64,000 nt of DNA from assembly GCA_023055425.1 (NCBI GenBank), contig JALGPY010000005.1, positions 9,697,501 to 9,761,500 on the forward strand, in the 5' to 3' direction. Positions within the stretch are counted from its first letter, which is position 1, and each line of letters begins with the position of its first letter. Made by a program: the position numbers and the translations under genes. This document shows positions 50,693-62,460 of the stretch, one piece after another. The DNA comes from Linanthus parryae (Eukaryota; Streptophyta; Magnoliopsida; Ericales; Polemoniaceae). The notes beneath the pieces were generated by a model. It did no database searches. It worked only from the letters and a program-made list of their open reading frames with translations, and was not told the origin of the DNA.

Positions 50693-50830
50693 ATAAAACC
50701 TAGTCCACTAATACCTTCTCCAAGAGAGACCATTTATTATTGGTCTTAATTGGGCAGTAACTATTTAGGACCAGACCATACATAACCAAACCCAGATCCG
50801 ACCAGCCCACCCATTTTGTCAGGTCTACAT
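50693..50830. mobile_element. Right part of the hAT-like element split by gypsy
   Basis: Carries GACCATTTATTATTGG...GGACCAG and the end CCCATTTTGTCAGGTCTA, the mirror of CAGACCTGGCAGAATGGG at 32651. Confidence 0.4.
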
Positions 50831-51264
50831 TGGGTTAATTCTTATAAGATTACGTAATTTATTATTTCATTATTTAATTATCTATTTTATTTAATTTAAT
50901 TTAGCTAATATACAGGGCCTCAAACTAGGTAGGTCTATTCACATAATAATCTATTCTATAGATCCCTTTACATTCTCTCTAGAATAAGCTCTGATATTTT
51001 CTCTCCGGGCGTTGAACCGCCTCCACCACCGCTGTTGTTCTCATCCCCACCACCTCCTCCACCTCTATTCTATGTGAATGCTAAGCGTACTCCGGCTGGC
51101 AGTCTCCATCGGAATCAAAACGACACTATGTGGCGAGTTCCAATTTCTCAGATGAAGATGAATCAATCTCTGGATCTCGTGATTTCAGAGATGTGCTCAT
51201 TCTTTCCTCCCCTGAGATCTATGTGGAGGATGAACGGATGGGTCAAGATGTCTCGATGGACTGT

Positions 51265-53208
51265 TGACGCGATTTACTAACGCGTTTAGACGCAAGTATA
51301 CGGTCAAGTAGTAAGTGGAGTATTTTACGACTCTGAGTATCGAACCCAAGGGAAATGAACGATTTTTAGCTAATTAATAATTAATTTAAAGCTACCTAAG
51401 TAACCGGTAAGAAGTGTTTGATTTGAAGGTTCGTCACCCACAAACAAGTGACTTAAAGTAAATGACAAACTATGCTAGTCTTTTTATATGATTTTCAAGG
51501 TAAAGGAAGAAAGGTTTGATTGATACGATTATGGAGAGAACTAGGCAATTAATGATCCCTAGGGAACTTAGCAGTTTCCGGATTACGCTTAAAACACTCT
51601 AGTGATGTTTAGTTATACCGGGCTACACTCATCATGTTCTTCTGTCGATCTCACATGAATTTGCGTAATCGATTGACTTCGGGTCCTCTCGGTCCACGTT
51701 CGTCTACCGTTACTTTCTAGTTGGTTCATTAGGATCGCTCACCGGGTCCTGTCGGTCCACCGTTTTACTAAGTCCTACCGATACAAACCGAAACAACCCA
51801 CACACGGTTATTCAAGCTCTCTTTTCCTCTCGGTCTCAGAGAACTACAAGACTACTTCCTATGTTCTTCAACACGTCTCTAATAGCTCACTATCATGCAA
51901 CTATATCAACAACTAGCATACTACGGGTGATCAAGCCAAACATACTAAAGATTAAAGCACAAGAACAAGAAAGCTAACAAGAACATCAACTAGAATTAAG
52001 TTTTCAAAACATGAATCAAGTCATCAATCCGGAAAAAAGCTAATCAAACCCTAGTTCTTCATCAATTGTCTATCTTAAAGTGTTTAGCTAGACATATACA
52101 CCCTCCGTCCCACCAGATTGGTGAATAAATTAATAGCAATTTGGTTAGTCAAATAAGGCAAGAATTTGTTAATTTTTACATGGTCTTGTAGAGTAAACTA
52201 GTCTCTACATGACCATGCAAAAATTATTGAATTCTTGCTTTGTTTGACTAACCGAATCGCTAGGTCCAAATAATATCCGATTAACTTATTCACCAATCTG
52301 GTGGGACGGAGGGAGTAATTGTTTAGCAATACATAAGTCTCCATAATCAATCAATAAGGGGGAAAGAAGAGAAATCAAACGAGTAATCTTCAAGAATTGA
52401 TGATCTCCGCCTTCAATCGTCGTCTCCCCTTGTTTCTTGCTCCCAAGATGCGTGTTTTTCCTCCAATACACGACCTCCTAGGTCAGAACAAGTCCCCAAT
52501 GCCCAAACTCTCAAAAAATTACAAAACAGCCCAAAAATTGCATTCTGGCCCTTTGTTCGCACGAACACATGGGTGTTCGCACGAACAGTTGTTCACGTGA
52601 ACACTTTTTTTTGTTCCCACAAATTTTCAGATTGTTTTTCACCTTTTCTTGGCTGTCCCGAAAATTTTCTAAGTGTTTTTGTTCGCACGAACACAAAGAG
52701 TGTTCGCAGGAACACCCCTGGAGATGAACTCATATTTTCATCCTCTTCGACGGACCATAACTTTCTCGTCCAATCTCCGTTTTAGCTTCGTGACCTATCT
52801 TTAGAAAGCTCTTTGAGTCTACTTTCATTTGCCACTGGTCTCACTCCAAAATGTATTGTAGAACTCAATATACTATCAAAAAAGTGGATATTGGTCACTT
52901 TTGCTCCTCCGACTTTGCTTCTCTTGCTTCCTCTTGAATTTTCTTTGTTTCCGAAGTTCGTTTCATGCCTCCTAGCCATCGTTTAGCATCCGTTCCTGTC
53001 AAGACAACATGAACAACCATACCAAGCAATTATATTTGACAAATAACATCGAAATATGCATCGAAACGCCCAGATTAACAATAAAGGGCTAAAAACTCAA
53101 CTTTCTACGTTTTCTCAACATTCATAGTGTAAAACTCATATTTCAACCCCGGAATCACGCAAAACGATATAAATATGCAAGAAATATAACTCTAATAAAG
53201 AGTTATCA
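51265..53208. mobile_element. TG...CA non-coding element B (solo-LTR-like)
   Basis: Begins TGACGCGATTTAC and ends AAAGAGTTATCA, with a perfect TSD ACTGT (51260-51264 and 53209-53213). It shares GCAAGTATACGG, TAGTA and TCGAACCCAAGGGAA motifs near its start and GAAATATAAC...GAGTTATCA at its end with element C. No coding sequence. It contains a Stowaway MITE, so the original length was about 1.73 kb. Tandem TTCGCACGAACA motifs lie at about 52555-52720. Confidence 0.75.
52099..52315. mobile_element. Stowaway MITE 2
   Basis: Ends CACCCTCCGTCCCACC and GGTGGGACGGAGGGAG, flanked by TA on both sides. The core has CATGGTCTTGTAGAGTAAA, as in the element at 32415, so the two belong to one subfamily. Confidence 0.92.
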
Positions 53209-54702
53209 ACTGTGCTAGTATCAGATATGAAGTTGCAGAGGATAGTTGTTTATGTATTCAGATTGGAGGTCTTCTCCTCTGGAAGCTACAACGGCCTTGG
53301 AGTCGAGCATTGTTAGTTAGGGTTCTGGGTAGAGAACCGAATTTCTTTGTGCTCCGGCACAGTTTGGAGGTTCAATGGGATCTTTTTAAGGGATTTGAGA
53401 TCACATATCTTGAGAACGGATGCTTTTGTGTTCGATTCTATTTGAAGGAAGATTATGAGAGTGTTTTTCTTACAGGTCCTTGGAAGGTTCAGGGGAACTA
53501 TTTGATTGTTCAGACCTGTACGCCTCATTTTCATCCGTTTGAAGCTGCGATTAGAACAACTCCGGTGTGGATTCGGCTTAAAGGAGCTCCGGTGGAGTAT
53601 TTTGATGAAGAAGTTCTGACGAAGATCGGTAATCAGTTTGGAAAAGCTAAGGTGGATCGCACTACCTTAGCGGTAGCAAGAGGTAAATTCGCTCGCGTTT
53701 GTGTTGAATTAAATTTGAATCATAGTCTTATTCCGGCTGTTTGGATCAATGGAAGGAAATTGTTAGTTGAGTATGAAGGACTGCACCTATTTTGCTTTAA
53801 TTGTGGTATCTATGGGCATCGGCGTGAGTCATGTCCTCAGAAGAAGGTTCGGTTGGGGTTCAATCTGAGAAGACGGCTGAGGATTCTGGTGGCCAGATGG
53901 CTGAGTCGGAGGAACAGCGGTCGCCGGAAAAGGTGCCGAAGGTGAGGTTTGGTAACAGGATGATTGCTTCGTACCGTAAGAAGAAGACGGATGGCGGTAA
54001 CCGTACACGTGTCAAAGGTAAGGAGAAGGTGGATGATGTGCCTGATCCAGGTGATGAAAGTGGGGCCAATCGTCCATTCATTTTCGGATCGCGTTTTGGC
54101 GCACTGTCATTGGATGAGGGAGATCGAGTAGATGCTCCGAGAAGCAGTGGAGTATTTCCTCCGCAGACTAGTCAACAACCACCTCACCCCAACCGCCAGC
54201 GTTGTGGGGCCATTGAAAATCATGCACGTGGCGGGGGAATGTAATAATCTTGCTGACTCGCAGAAAGGGGCTTCGAACCCTAGTTTCAATCCTAATTCTA
54301 AGGGTTTCCTCTCTAATCGGGTGAGAACTCCTTTTGATTCGATTGACATTAATCAGCTTCCGGCGTTGAGTATGTTCCAGGCTGGTGTTCGTTCCGGCGA
54401 TGGCCATGGGGGAAAGCGGTGGGAAGGGTGATTCTTCAATCCGACGAAATTTCAATTCCTCTAAGTCTCGATTGGCTAAGCCCGCCTCTGGTGGTGGCCG
54501 AACCATGGATCGCTCTCATCGATTTCCTCATTCAGCTTTCCTATTCCATGGTGGAACCATGAAGTTCTGGAAATGGATGTGCGAGTACTGTTAAGGCAAC
54601 GCTTGGTGATTCAGGCTTTGTAGGAGATGGATTACAAAAGAAGTCTTCCTCCCTTAACGACACTGAACCGGTTGGCCGGTTCTTCTCTTCTTCCTAACTC
54701 TA

Positions 54703-55476
54703 TGAAGATTGCTATCTGGAATTGCAGAGGGGTGGGCAATTCATATACTGTCATGTCTGTTTTAGATCTTTTTGTTTCTTCTTTTGCGAATGTCTTGGTG
54801 CTTGATGAGACTAGGGTTTCTAGTACTCATCTTGAAAGAATTTGTCGAAGATCCAGATTGGATCAGGTGCATTATGTGGAAGCTCAGGATTAAAGTGGTG
54901 GGCTCTGGCTGTTTTGGGATAGTCATCGTGTTGATGTTTGTAGGGTTTTGATTCATGGATGCGCAACGGAAACACAATCAATCATAAACCATGCAAAACC
55001 CTCCAAGGATCACAAGTCAAGAGACATAACGATGGTAAGGGAAGAAATCAATAACACACCTTAGGGTTCTCCTTTGATGACTTCAAACGCGAATAGTGTC
55101 ACGTCTCTACGGTTGATCCACGCCTAGAGGTGAGATCTAGATCCTCCAAATCCATGTGCTAGCTAGGAAGAATGGAAGAGGAAGAAGAAATCGCCAACAA
55201 TGGAGTGCCAAAGGTGGGGCGGCTTCACCTTGTAGCCGACGGGTAGGGGGGCGGTCCCATAAAGGGGTTCAATTCCAACAATTAATTGATTGCCTCTAGG
55301 GCACAATACCAACAATGTTGACATTGTTTCAGTTACTTCTCAGTTTATTTGTAGGGTTATTAAAATGATGAATGAAGAGGATTGGCTCTCTACTGGGGTT
55401 TATGCCAGTCCTATTCCTCTTGCTAGGGAGGACTTGTGGAACTACCTCACTCAATTGGCTCAGCTGCATTCACTGT
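54703..55476 (+). pseudogene. LINE ORF2 remnant (endonuclease N-terminus)
   Basis: MKIAIWNCRGVGNSYT is the start of an L1 endonuclease; VLVLDETRVS holds the catalytic Glu region. A stop follows VEAQD. After the solo LTR (54939-55314) the text resumes with VDIVSVTSQFICRV and WLSTGVYASPIPLARE, and is cut at 55477 by the LTR of the second gypsy element. The RT and RNase H parts are not present in the window. Confidence 0.72.
54939..55314 (-). mobile_element. Solo LTR (short form) in the LINE remnant
   Basis: TG...CA boundaries and a perfect TSD ATGTT (54934-54938 and 55315-55319). Read on the minus strand it begins TGTTGGTATTGTGCCC and has CTAGGCGTGGATCAACCG. The same landmarks occur in the 1.4 kb element at 58396, so this is a shortened member of that family. 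Confidence 0.78.
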
Positions 55477-57589
55477 TGTGTACAAGGAAATCATGGGGAG
55501 AGATCCATGTGTACACCTGTAACAGGGGATAAGAACAAGAACAAGAATAGAACACAGAGAGATTGAGGGTTGGCGTAGGGGAAATAGTAAGAACTTTCTA
55601 ACTGTTCTTGAGAGAGAGACAGTACAACAAGTTGGCTAAGAGATTCAAGAGGTTGCCATAGAGTACTAACGTTCCTATATATAGTGGGGAAGTGACCGTT
55701 ATGAGGGGTTAATGCGCCCATAAATGGCGGCTTAATGATAGCCTCGTAACGGCACGTTCGATCGTATATATAGGGCACGTTTTACACTCATCCGCATAAG
55801 TAGAGACCGTTATGAGATCGACCGCATTTATGGGACACGTAAGCATTAAATCTCTCAGACAGTTACCAAGGGTCGCGCGCGAGCGTGGTTGTTACTCTCT
55901 CGGGACTTTCCTTACTCTAGCCTCCAAGCCACCAAGTCCCTATAACTCCCGTGCGGTTAGTGACACGCTCCAACTGCAAGTGTACAGCTGTCGGTATAGT
56001 AATAAATTCCGGAAAACCGGGTTGTCGAACCCAAGAGAATTCTTGTAAATTAATTAGAATTTCTTAACCTTTTGTGGGCACAGCGCAAGTTGTGTTTTGG
56101 TCTAATTCTACTAAAATAAAAACGCAATATTCTCAATTAACCGAGTGAAATAGTTCACGATTAATAAAGCATGAATTTTTGGGTTTTTGTAATATAAGGG
56201 AAAAACACCGGGAATTCTCTAGGTTCGCTAGGTTGAGCTAAATTTATGTTTTGACTTGTAAAACAACCACGTATCTTTCACTACCAACCAAGCAATATTA
56301 AACTCACCGAGTTACCAAGTAAGTTTACTATACTTTAAACCAAAACAAACCGAGTTACCAAGTCTATTCTAGCTTAAAGCATGCATTAAAACCAAAATTC
56401 TACTCTAACGATCCTAGTTAACGATGTCGAGTTACCAAACATTGATTCGACTAGGTGAATTATTCAATTTACCGACTAATTCTCACGGAGTTACCGCGTG
56501 GAAACCAATTAAGTTTATCTCTACGTTAGCTACTCGCAAAGATAATATGATTACAAACGTAAATAATCCATAATAATGAAAGATTACGTGAGATTAAGCT
56601 AAAACATGTATCACAATCATCAAAACATGGTATTTAGATCAAACCCTAGCTACACCAAACGAGAATTCCCAGCAAATAACGTTTAGCTAATCATATTCAT
56701 ACTCAAAACGATAAGTCTCATGAGTTTAAGCATAAAAATCAAGAAAAGAGAAGAGTTGAGAATCCAAACGGATGATACAAAGCTCCTAAGCTCTCCCAAT
56801 AGCTCCTTGATCTCCAAAAGATGTGTCTACCGTCAAAAACTACTCAAAAAGTCGACCTAACACACTTAAATACGTTCCTAGAATGATATAACAAAGTTTC
56901 TAATAATTGCAAAAAGACCCCGGCCGTTTCTAGCTTTCTGGGCGAACTCTTCGTGCGAAGACACTTTCTCTTCGTGGGAAGAGATTGTCTGAAGTCTTCA
57001 TGCAAAAGTCCTCCTATTTTGAGACAGCATCATGTCACAGGAAGAGAACTGGAATTTTGGCTAAGTCTTTTCTTCGTGGGAAGAGTTTTTCTCTTCGTGG
57101 GAAGAGTTCTTGCCTTAGCTTTTTTCTGGCTCCTTCTCTTGAGTTTTCCTTGCTTTCTTTATTTCCGAAGCTCGTTTCTTCACCACCTTTGATCCTCGCG
57201 TCCTATTTCCTCCCTACCACAACACGAAACACGAACCCGCGATCATATCACAATAAAAGCAACAAAATATACGAGAAACGCCCGGATTTAACGATGAACG
57301 CTCAAAAAGCTCACACTCAATAATATTTCACAAACACGGCCAAAATCTCATCTCATTGTCGGAAAACACGCAAAATATTAGTGTATTAACTAAGAAATAT
57401 AGCTCCAACTAAGGAGTTATCAGTTAGTATCGCGGGTGACCCAGTCTCACAGCCCCCATGTGAATGAGCTCGCATGTAAATATACGCGAACCAAAAGAGA
57501 CATGATAGAGTGTATACAAAGTACCTTTAAATGTGCTGGATGGCTTCCACGTGGACGTTGACTGGTCTTTTCATGATACACTATCTACA
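55477..57589 (-). repeat. 3' LTR of gypsy element 2, split by element C
   Basis: Begins TGTGTACAAGG after ACTGT and ends ACTATCTACA, with the TATATATAG motifs and the GGTTAATGCGCCCATAAATGGCGG block of the gypsy element 1 LTR. Element C (55961-57422) interrupts it. It is followed by a polypurine-like AAAAGGGGGGTAA (minus strand) and the antisense-gene leader, so it is not solo. The opposite LTR was not found in the window. Confidence 0.82.
55961..57422. mobile_element. TG...CA non-coding element C (solo-LTR-like)
   Basis: Begins TGACACGCTCCAAC, ends AAGGAGTTATCA and has a perfect TSD GTTAG (55956-55960 and 57423-57427). Motifs CAAGTGTACAG, TAGTAATAAA and TCGAACCCAAGAGAA parallel elements A and B. 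The segment repeats GTTACC...GAGTTACC phrases at 56310-56500 and TCTTCGTG(G/C)GAAG at 56940-57110. No coding frame. Confidence 0.78.
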
Positions 57590-58242
57590 TTACCCCCCTT
57601 TTGCGCGTATACGACGCGCGTCGTCGTGCGGACGCGCAAAACCAGCCGTGTGTGACCCCACGCAGATCCTCGTATCAGTTCGAATATTATTCGAAAACCC
57701 TAGCCCCCAGATGTAGCCATGATTTCCTAGGTCTCTGTAACCTCGAGTAGTCTTTAATGAGGCGTGGCCGTTGCGAAGCTAACCAGACACCATCCACATA
57801 TTTTCGCCAATTTTCGAGGCAAGAATGATTCAAAATGATCTGATAGTCAATTTTGCCGATTATCAAGATAGTGCTGATCCAGCGAATGTCAATAGTCGCG
57901 ACTCTTCGGGCTTCATAGCCCTATTTAAATCCTTTATTGCAACAATCAAAACTTTTTCACCATTGTTGCTACTGAAGTTTTATGAGTCAGAGAGAGAATC
58001 CCCAACAAGAAGCTCAAATCTTCGACCAAATTCTAGACAGCTTTGTTCAAGCGGTTCAATCACTCAAGAAATAACAAAGTTAGTGATTCTTCATTCTTCA
58101 CCTCACCTTTGAACTCAGATTAGCGACCTAATTTGGGTTTGGAACTCACATTTGTTCTTCGTGTTCTTCACTGTTCTTCATGCCCGAACAGGGTATTGAT
58201 CTTCAAATCTTGTTTTGTACATTTGTTTTTTTTGTTTTAGAA
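57590..58242 (+). promoter_or_regulatory. Probable promoter and leader of the antisense gene, copy 2
   Basis: A TATA-like CTATTTAAAT at 57921-57930 is followed by a transcribed-leader-like stretch and the acceptor TTTTGTTTTAG just before the ATG at 58243. The layout matches 34713-35457. Confidence 0.45.
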
Positions 58243-58395
58243 ATGGCTCCCAAGAAAGCTTTCAAGGAGGTCGTTGATTTGCCTGAACTCGACAAGGATA
58301 TGTGGCACAAAGCTCCCTATATGGGTGGAGATGATTTCTTCTTAGCAACTGTCAAAGGGACCACCCTCAAGGCATCTCCCGTGCAAGGCGCCTTA

Positions 58396-59803
58396 TGTTG
58401 GAATAGGTGCCTTAGAGGCAATATATATTTAGTATGAACAATGTTTGGCTAGAATATTCATCTATTAATTATTGTGATATTTAATATAATGAAGTCCTCA
58501 TATAAAATGTGTCATTTATCTTAAATATCCCTAGTCCATTATATTGGTTAAAAGCACGATCAAATATAGACTACTATGTGTGTAGATTGATATGGAGATA
58601 TCAAGTCTAACACATGGCTATGCATTAGGAGTAATGGCATACTGGATTAACCCACGACGATAAGGATACATTGGATTATGTCAAAGTCACAATCGCTTCT
58701 CGTAGTGCCGATTATATTGCAGTCCTTAGACTTGAAGTCACTAGATACTCTACTTGTGGAATATCATGCTTTGATGTTATCCAACATTGTGCCTTAATCG
58801 GGCAACTATAAAGATAGCTATCGGTCATGATAGGAAATAAGCTTAGAGATCGTAGTGATGTAGAGAGGATTTGTCCCTCCCACATAATGGGAGTAAATAT
58901 CCATGGCCACTCGAGGGATGGTGCTTATTGAATGTCTGGCCAGACTCAGATAAATCAATATGGAGATATTGATGTTATCTGCTTCCATCCGCATATTCCC
59001 AGGATCGAGAAACTATGGATTGGATATACGAGTGCGACTATTATGTCTCGTGTCCAATCCGGATATTGAGACAAAGGGATAAAAGCAATATGTGATATTG
59101 GGCACAAAGGTTTGTCGGAATCACTAACTTATTTCTATTAGTTGGGTGGCATGGATATGTTGCTAGACACCACTCCATGTTAGTAATAAGTTACTACCAA
59201 CTGGTAGAAACCTATGGGGTCACACGCCTAATAGGGTTGAACTAGACTTGGGATTAATTAATATAATTAATTAATTAGAAGGATCACTCTGCAACACCTT
59301 GCAACTTAGTAGGACTAATATGCAAGGAAGGGACTAATCCATGTTCATGTAGGATTAGGAAGGGCCTTTACTTGGTCAACAAGGAGTTGTTGGACTATAT
59401 AAATGATGCTCTAGCTTCCTTCCCACAACTAATGCTCATAACATAAGTGAGTGGGAGAGAAATCAAGAGAGAGAGCAAGACAAGCTAGAGGCCGACCGCC
59501 CCTATCCGTCCGCACCTACCCGTCGGCCACGAGCCTCTCTTTGTTCTTCGTTGTGTGATTCCTTCTTCCTCTTCCTCAAGTCCAGTCTAGCACTAAGGAG
59601 TAGGAAGATCTAGATCTCAACTCTAGGCGTGGATCAACCGTGGAGATGAAGACACTATTCTTCGTGTGATCTCCCAAACCAAAAGGTACACATCTTCTAT
59701 GCTATTATCATGTCATGAATGTCTCTTCCTGTGATAGTTGGTGGGATTTGAGTAGGAATTTATTGTTGTCATTCCGCTGCATAACCTACGTCAAAACCCA
59801 ACA
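58396..59803 (+). mobile_element. Solo LTR, 1.4 kb, in antisense gene copy 2
   Basis: Begins TGTTGGAATAGGTGCC and ends CAAAACCCAACA, with imperfect TSD CCTTA/CCTTG. Excision in silico restores the host frame. It shares the GGCAAT, CTCTAGGCGTGGATCAACC and GCATAACC landmarks with 54939-55314. The parent family is not assigned; the TGTTGG/CCAACA ends suit copia. Confidence 0.72.
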
Positions 59804-60116
59804 CCTTGCAATTAGTATCTGAACTCGAAAGGGACGACTGGGATATGGCAAGTACTCAAGACGTGCAACGCCTTGGTCTCGAAGCTGGCCTGCACCCTTT
59901 CACAAAACTTCTCTTTCAATCTTTCATGGAGAAGCTTGACTGGATGGAGGAATGGACAGAGTTTATCCTCGATAATTATGAGAAGGTACTGATAAAAGCT
60001 GGGATTTTACACGCCATACGCGCGACGAAGGAACTCAACCTCAGGCTCGACAGTGATATGCTGAGAGTCCTGTTCTCAAGATACTCCAAGAAGACCCACT
60101 CCTTTCATTTTGCTAC

Positions 60117-60716
60117 TGTGTTCAAGGAAATCCTCGAGAGATAACCAAGTGTACACCTCAAGTAGGGAATAAGAACACAGAGAGTTGTAAGGTGTGTGTA
60201 GGGAGAGAGTAAGCACTGGTAACTGTTTGTGAGAGAGAGACAGTAAGCTATGGCACTGGACCAATATGTCTTGTGTCGCAACGGAGAGCTAACAATCCTA
60301 TATATAGTGGGGAAGTGACCGTTGGGGGGTTTAGTGCACCATAAATGGCGGCTTAATGGTAGAACCCCCAACGACACGTTCGACCGTGTATATAGGAACC
60401 GTTACGCATCTGCCCGCAAGTATCGGAGACCGTTATGAGATCAGCCGCATTGATGGGACACGCAAGCCTAGGATCTCTTAGTCAGTTACCAGAGGTCGGG
60501 CGCAAGCTTGGTTGTCGCATGCGCGCGACGGACCTTACCCTAGCCTCCAAACCACTAAGTCCCTACAAGTCCCGTGTTATGATGTGCGGGGGCTCTGTCT
60601 CGTAGCCCCCACGTGGATCAGCACGGGTGGTGATCTGGTGTGTATGGAGCATAGCTAGGTGTGCTGAATGGCTGCCACGTGGCGATGATCCGTATGTCTG
60701 GAAAGCAGTATCTACA
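60117..60716 (-). mobile_element. Solo LTR of the gypsy family inside antisense gene copy 2
   Basis: Begins TGTGTTCAAGG and ends GTATCTACA, with a perfect TSD GCTAC (60112-60116 and 60717-60721). It has the same CCTATATATAG and GTTACCAGAGGTCGGGCG landmarks as the other three LTRs of this family. Its insertion splits HFAT|FEAAP, and removal restores the frame. Confidence 0.88.
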
Positions 60717-61439
60717 GCTACCTTTGAGGCTGCACCCACCCTTGAGGATATAGAGATGCTGTTCCTGCTCCCTAGCATGGGAGCTATTGACCCCTTAGCT
60801 CCTCTGGCTTCCGAGGAAGAGCTTACTCTTTTTGCGCAAATGCAAGAGTGCATTGCTGACATGAAGAAGGCTGCTTCAAGGTAGAAGCCAAACTCAACCA
60901 CCTACTTCGACACATACATGTCTGTTTCCTCTGGCGCGAAGAATATCTAGTGAAAAAGGATCATGTATTTCTTCAGAGATTTCGCTAATCCAATAATTGC
61001 TCAAGATTTGGCGGAGGAAGACCCAGAGGCGGTAGTTGCCCAAAAATTGCTCAAGATTGGACTTTATGCGGTTTCCTCTGTGTCTGGTTGTCGCGCTATC
61101 TGATAGATGGGCATCCGCGTGATGGGGTGTTTACTAATATGCTCGCGCTTGCAGTCAAACTCTCGCTCGGTCACAAGGTTGCTTTGGGCCCCCTAGTCTT
61201 GGGTTCCCTGTACCACCGCTTGGACTTGGCTGCGACAAATTTTGAGCAATCGCAAGGCAGAGTCGATGTTGTCTCTTTCTCAACATCGCGTTCCTGACGA
61301 TGTGGGTCACTGAAAGGTGGCCAGCGTATGCTCCCGTCCTGTCAGAAGTAGAGCTTTGGAATGCTCCTAACGTCAAACATGAGGACCTCAGCCCTCGAGC
61401 GTGGCGTTGGTACAGAACTAGAGTCCCTCGCCGTACCTT

Positions 61440-62407
61440 CTCTCTGGTTGCATGTTATTGGGCATGTATTGATTGGCGACGTGTTATTGTGCACGCATTG
61501 GTTGTTGGCACGTTATGGTGCGTGTTTTTGGTTGGCGTCTTGGTGCGGTACTTTGGCGGCGCAATTGGCATGACTTGATAAATAGACACTTTTGTCGTTA
61601 AGTGTCATTGTAACAACGTTGGGGAGTTACATTGTGGCATAGTGCATTATGGTGTGTTGATTGAGACACACAAGTCTATGCATTTGTTGAGACGCAAAGA
61701 CACGCTTGTTGTGGCGCATAGTGGATGTGTTCCAATACCGCAAATTTGGAAATACATTCTATCGGTTGATTGGTCGATCGTTTCAATTTGGGTGGAGCGC
61801 TTCGAATTTGATTGTTGGAGGTCCATCTACAATTGGCGTGTTTGTTGAAAGAACGAATGACAATCGGAGAAACAATTTGGTGAATTAGGTGGAGGCGTTC
61901 TTGATTGGGAGGCGCATCCACAATTGGATTGATGAGAGCATTAGATTGGTTGCTAGGGAACTTGGATCAAGGTGGAGATTTGTTATGTATTTGGTGATTC
62001 AAGATCCTAGCTAAGTGTTGGACGAAGCGATGAAGCAATTGGCGAAGCAAGGAAGAAGAACGAACTACATTCAAGGATTCTGTTGGGTCTTCGCACGAAG
62101 AGAATTTGTCTTCGTGCTAAGGGTCTTCGTGCGAAGCCACTGGGCTGGGCGGTTTCGGTAGTTTCCTTGTTCAATTTTGAAATGTTTCTTCGTTTCTTTG
62201 GGCACAAGTCAGTATCTTAGGACTATATATTGGCCTACGGTCGAGACTAACAGTGTGAGGTGAATTGTATTGGCTTCTCATCAACAAAATTAGTTCGTTT
62301 TGGTCGTGGAGGTAGCAAGCCTAAAACGTAGTGAACCACGTTAATTCGTGTGTTGTTTCTTCATCTTCTTCTTTTTTTCGTCTAATCACTCTTCTTGGTT
62401 CCTAACA
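61440..62407 (+). mobile_element. 3' end of a copia-like element (internal region and LTR)
   Basis: A GC-rich, ORF-free stretch with repeated GGCGC, GGCAC and GCGCAT words (61440-61980) ends in AAGGTGGAGATT and is followed by an LTR 61981-62407 (TGTTATG...CCTAACA, 427 bp). The same layout and the GTGAACCACGTTAA motif near the LTR end occur in the copia element at 3446-8463. The 5' part is missing. Confidence 0.65.
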
Positions 62408-62460
62408 AGCGGCATCGTGCTTTCGCGAGCGTATTCTACCAATAAGGATGAGACAAGTTA

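Larger units (their letters stand above)
50990..54600 (+). pseudogene. LINE ORF1 remnant (DUF4283 and CCHC), split by an insertion
   Basis: A GC-rich leader (50990-51130) leads into VASSNFSDEDESISGSR and SPEIYVEDERMGQDVSMDC, which is interrupted at 51265 by the TG...CA element and resumes at 53214 in the same frame with ASIRYEVAEDSCLCIQIGG. The open frame 53310-53945 gives the DUF4283 core (FEITYLENGCFCVRFYLKED, TPVWIRLKGAPVEYF) and the knuckle CFNCGIYGHRRESC. A frameshift near 53840 leads to a polar tail that ends about 54600. It is a decayed relative of the intact LINE at 15.5 kb, though clearly a different subfamily. Confidence 0.78.
58243..62460 (+). pseudogene. Antisense PMD-like gene, copy 2 (broken by insertions)
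   Basis: MAPKKAFKEVVDLPELDKDM...HKAPYMGGDDFF (58243-58395) continues in frame at 59804 once a 1.4 kb solo LTR is removed (VQGALQLVSELERDDW). It then runs to HSFHFAT at 60116 and continues in frame at 60717 (FEAAPTLEDIEML) when a 600-bp solo LTR is removed. Nonsense changes follow (three codons where TGG is expected read TAG or TGA), then the conserved RYLIDGHPRDGVF and VALGPLVLGSLYHRLD. The text is lost at about 61430 where a copia fragment is inserted; a short ASCFRERI block resumes after 62407. Exons 2-5 were not found. Confidence 0.75.
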
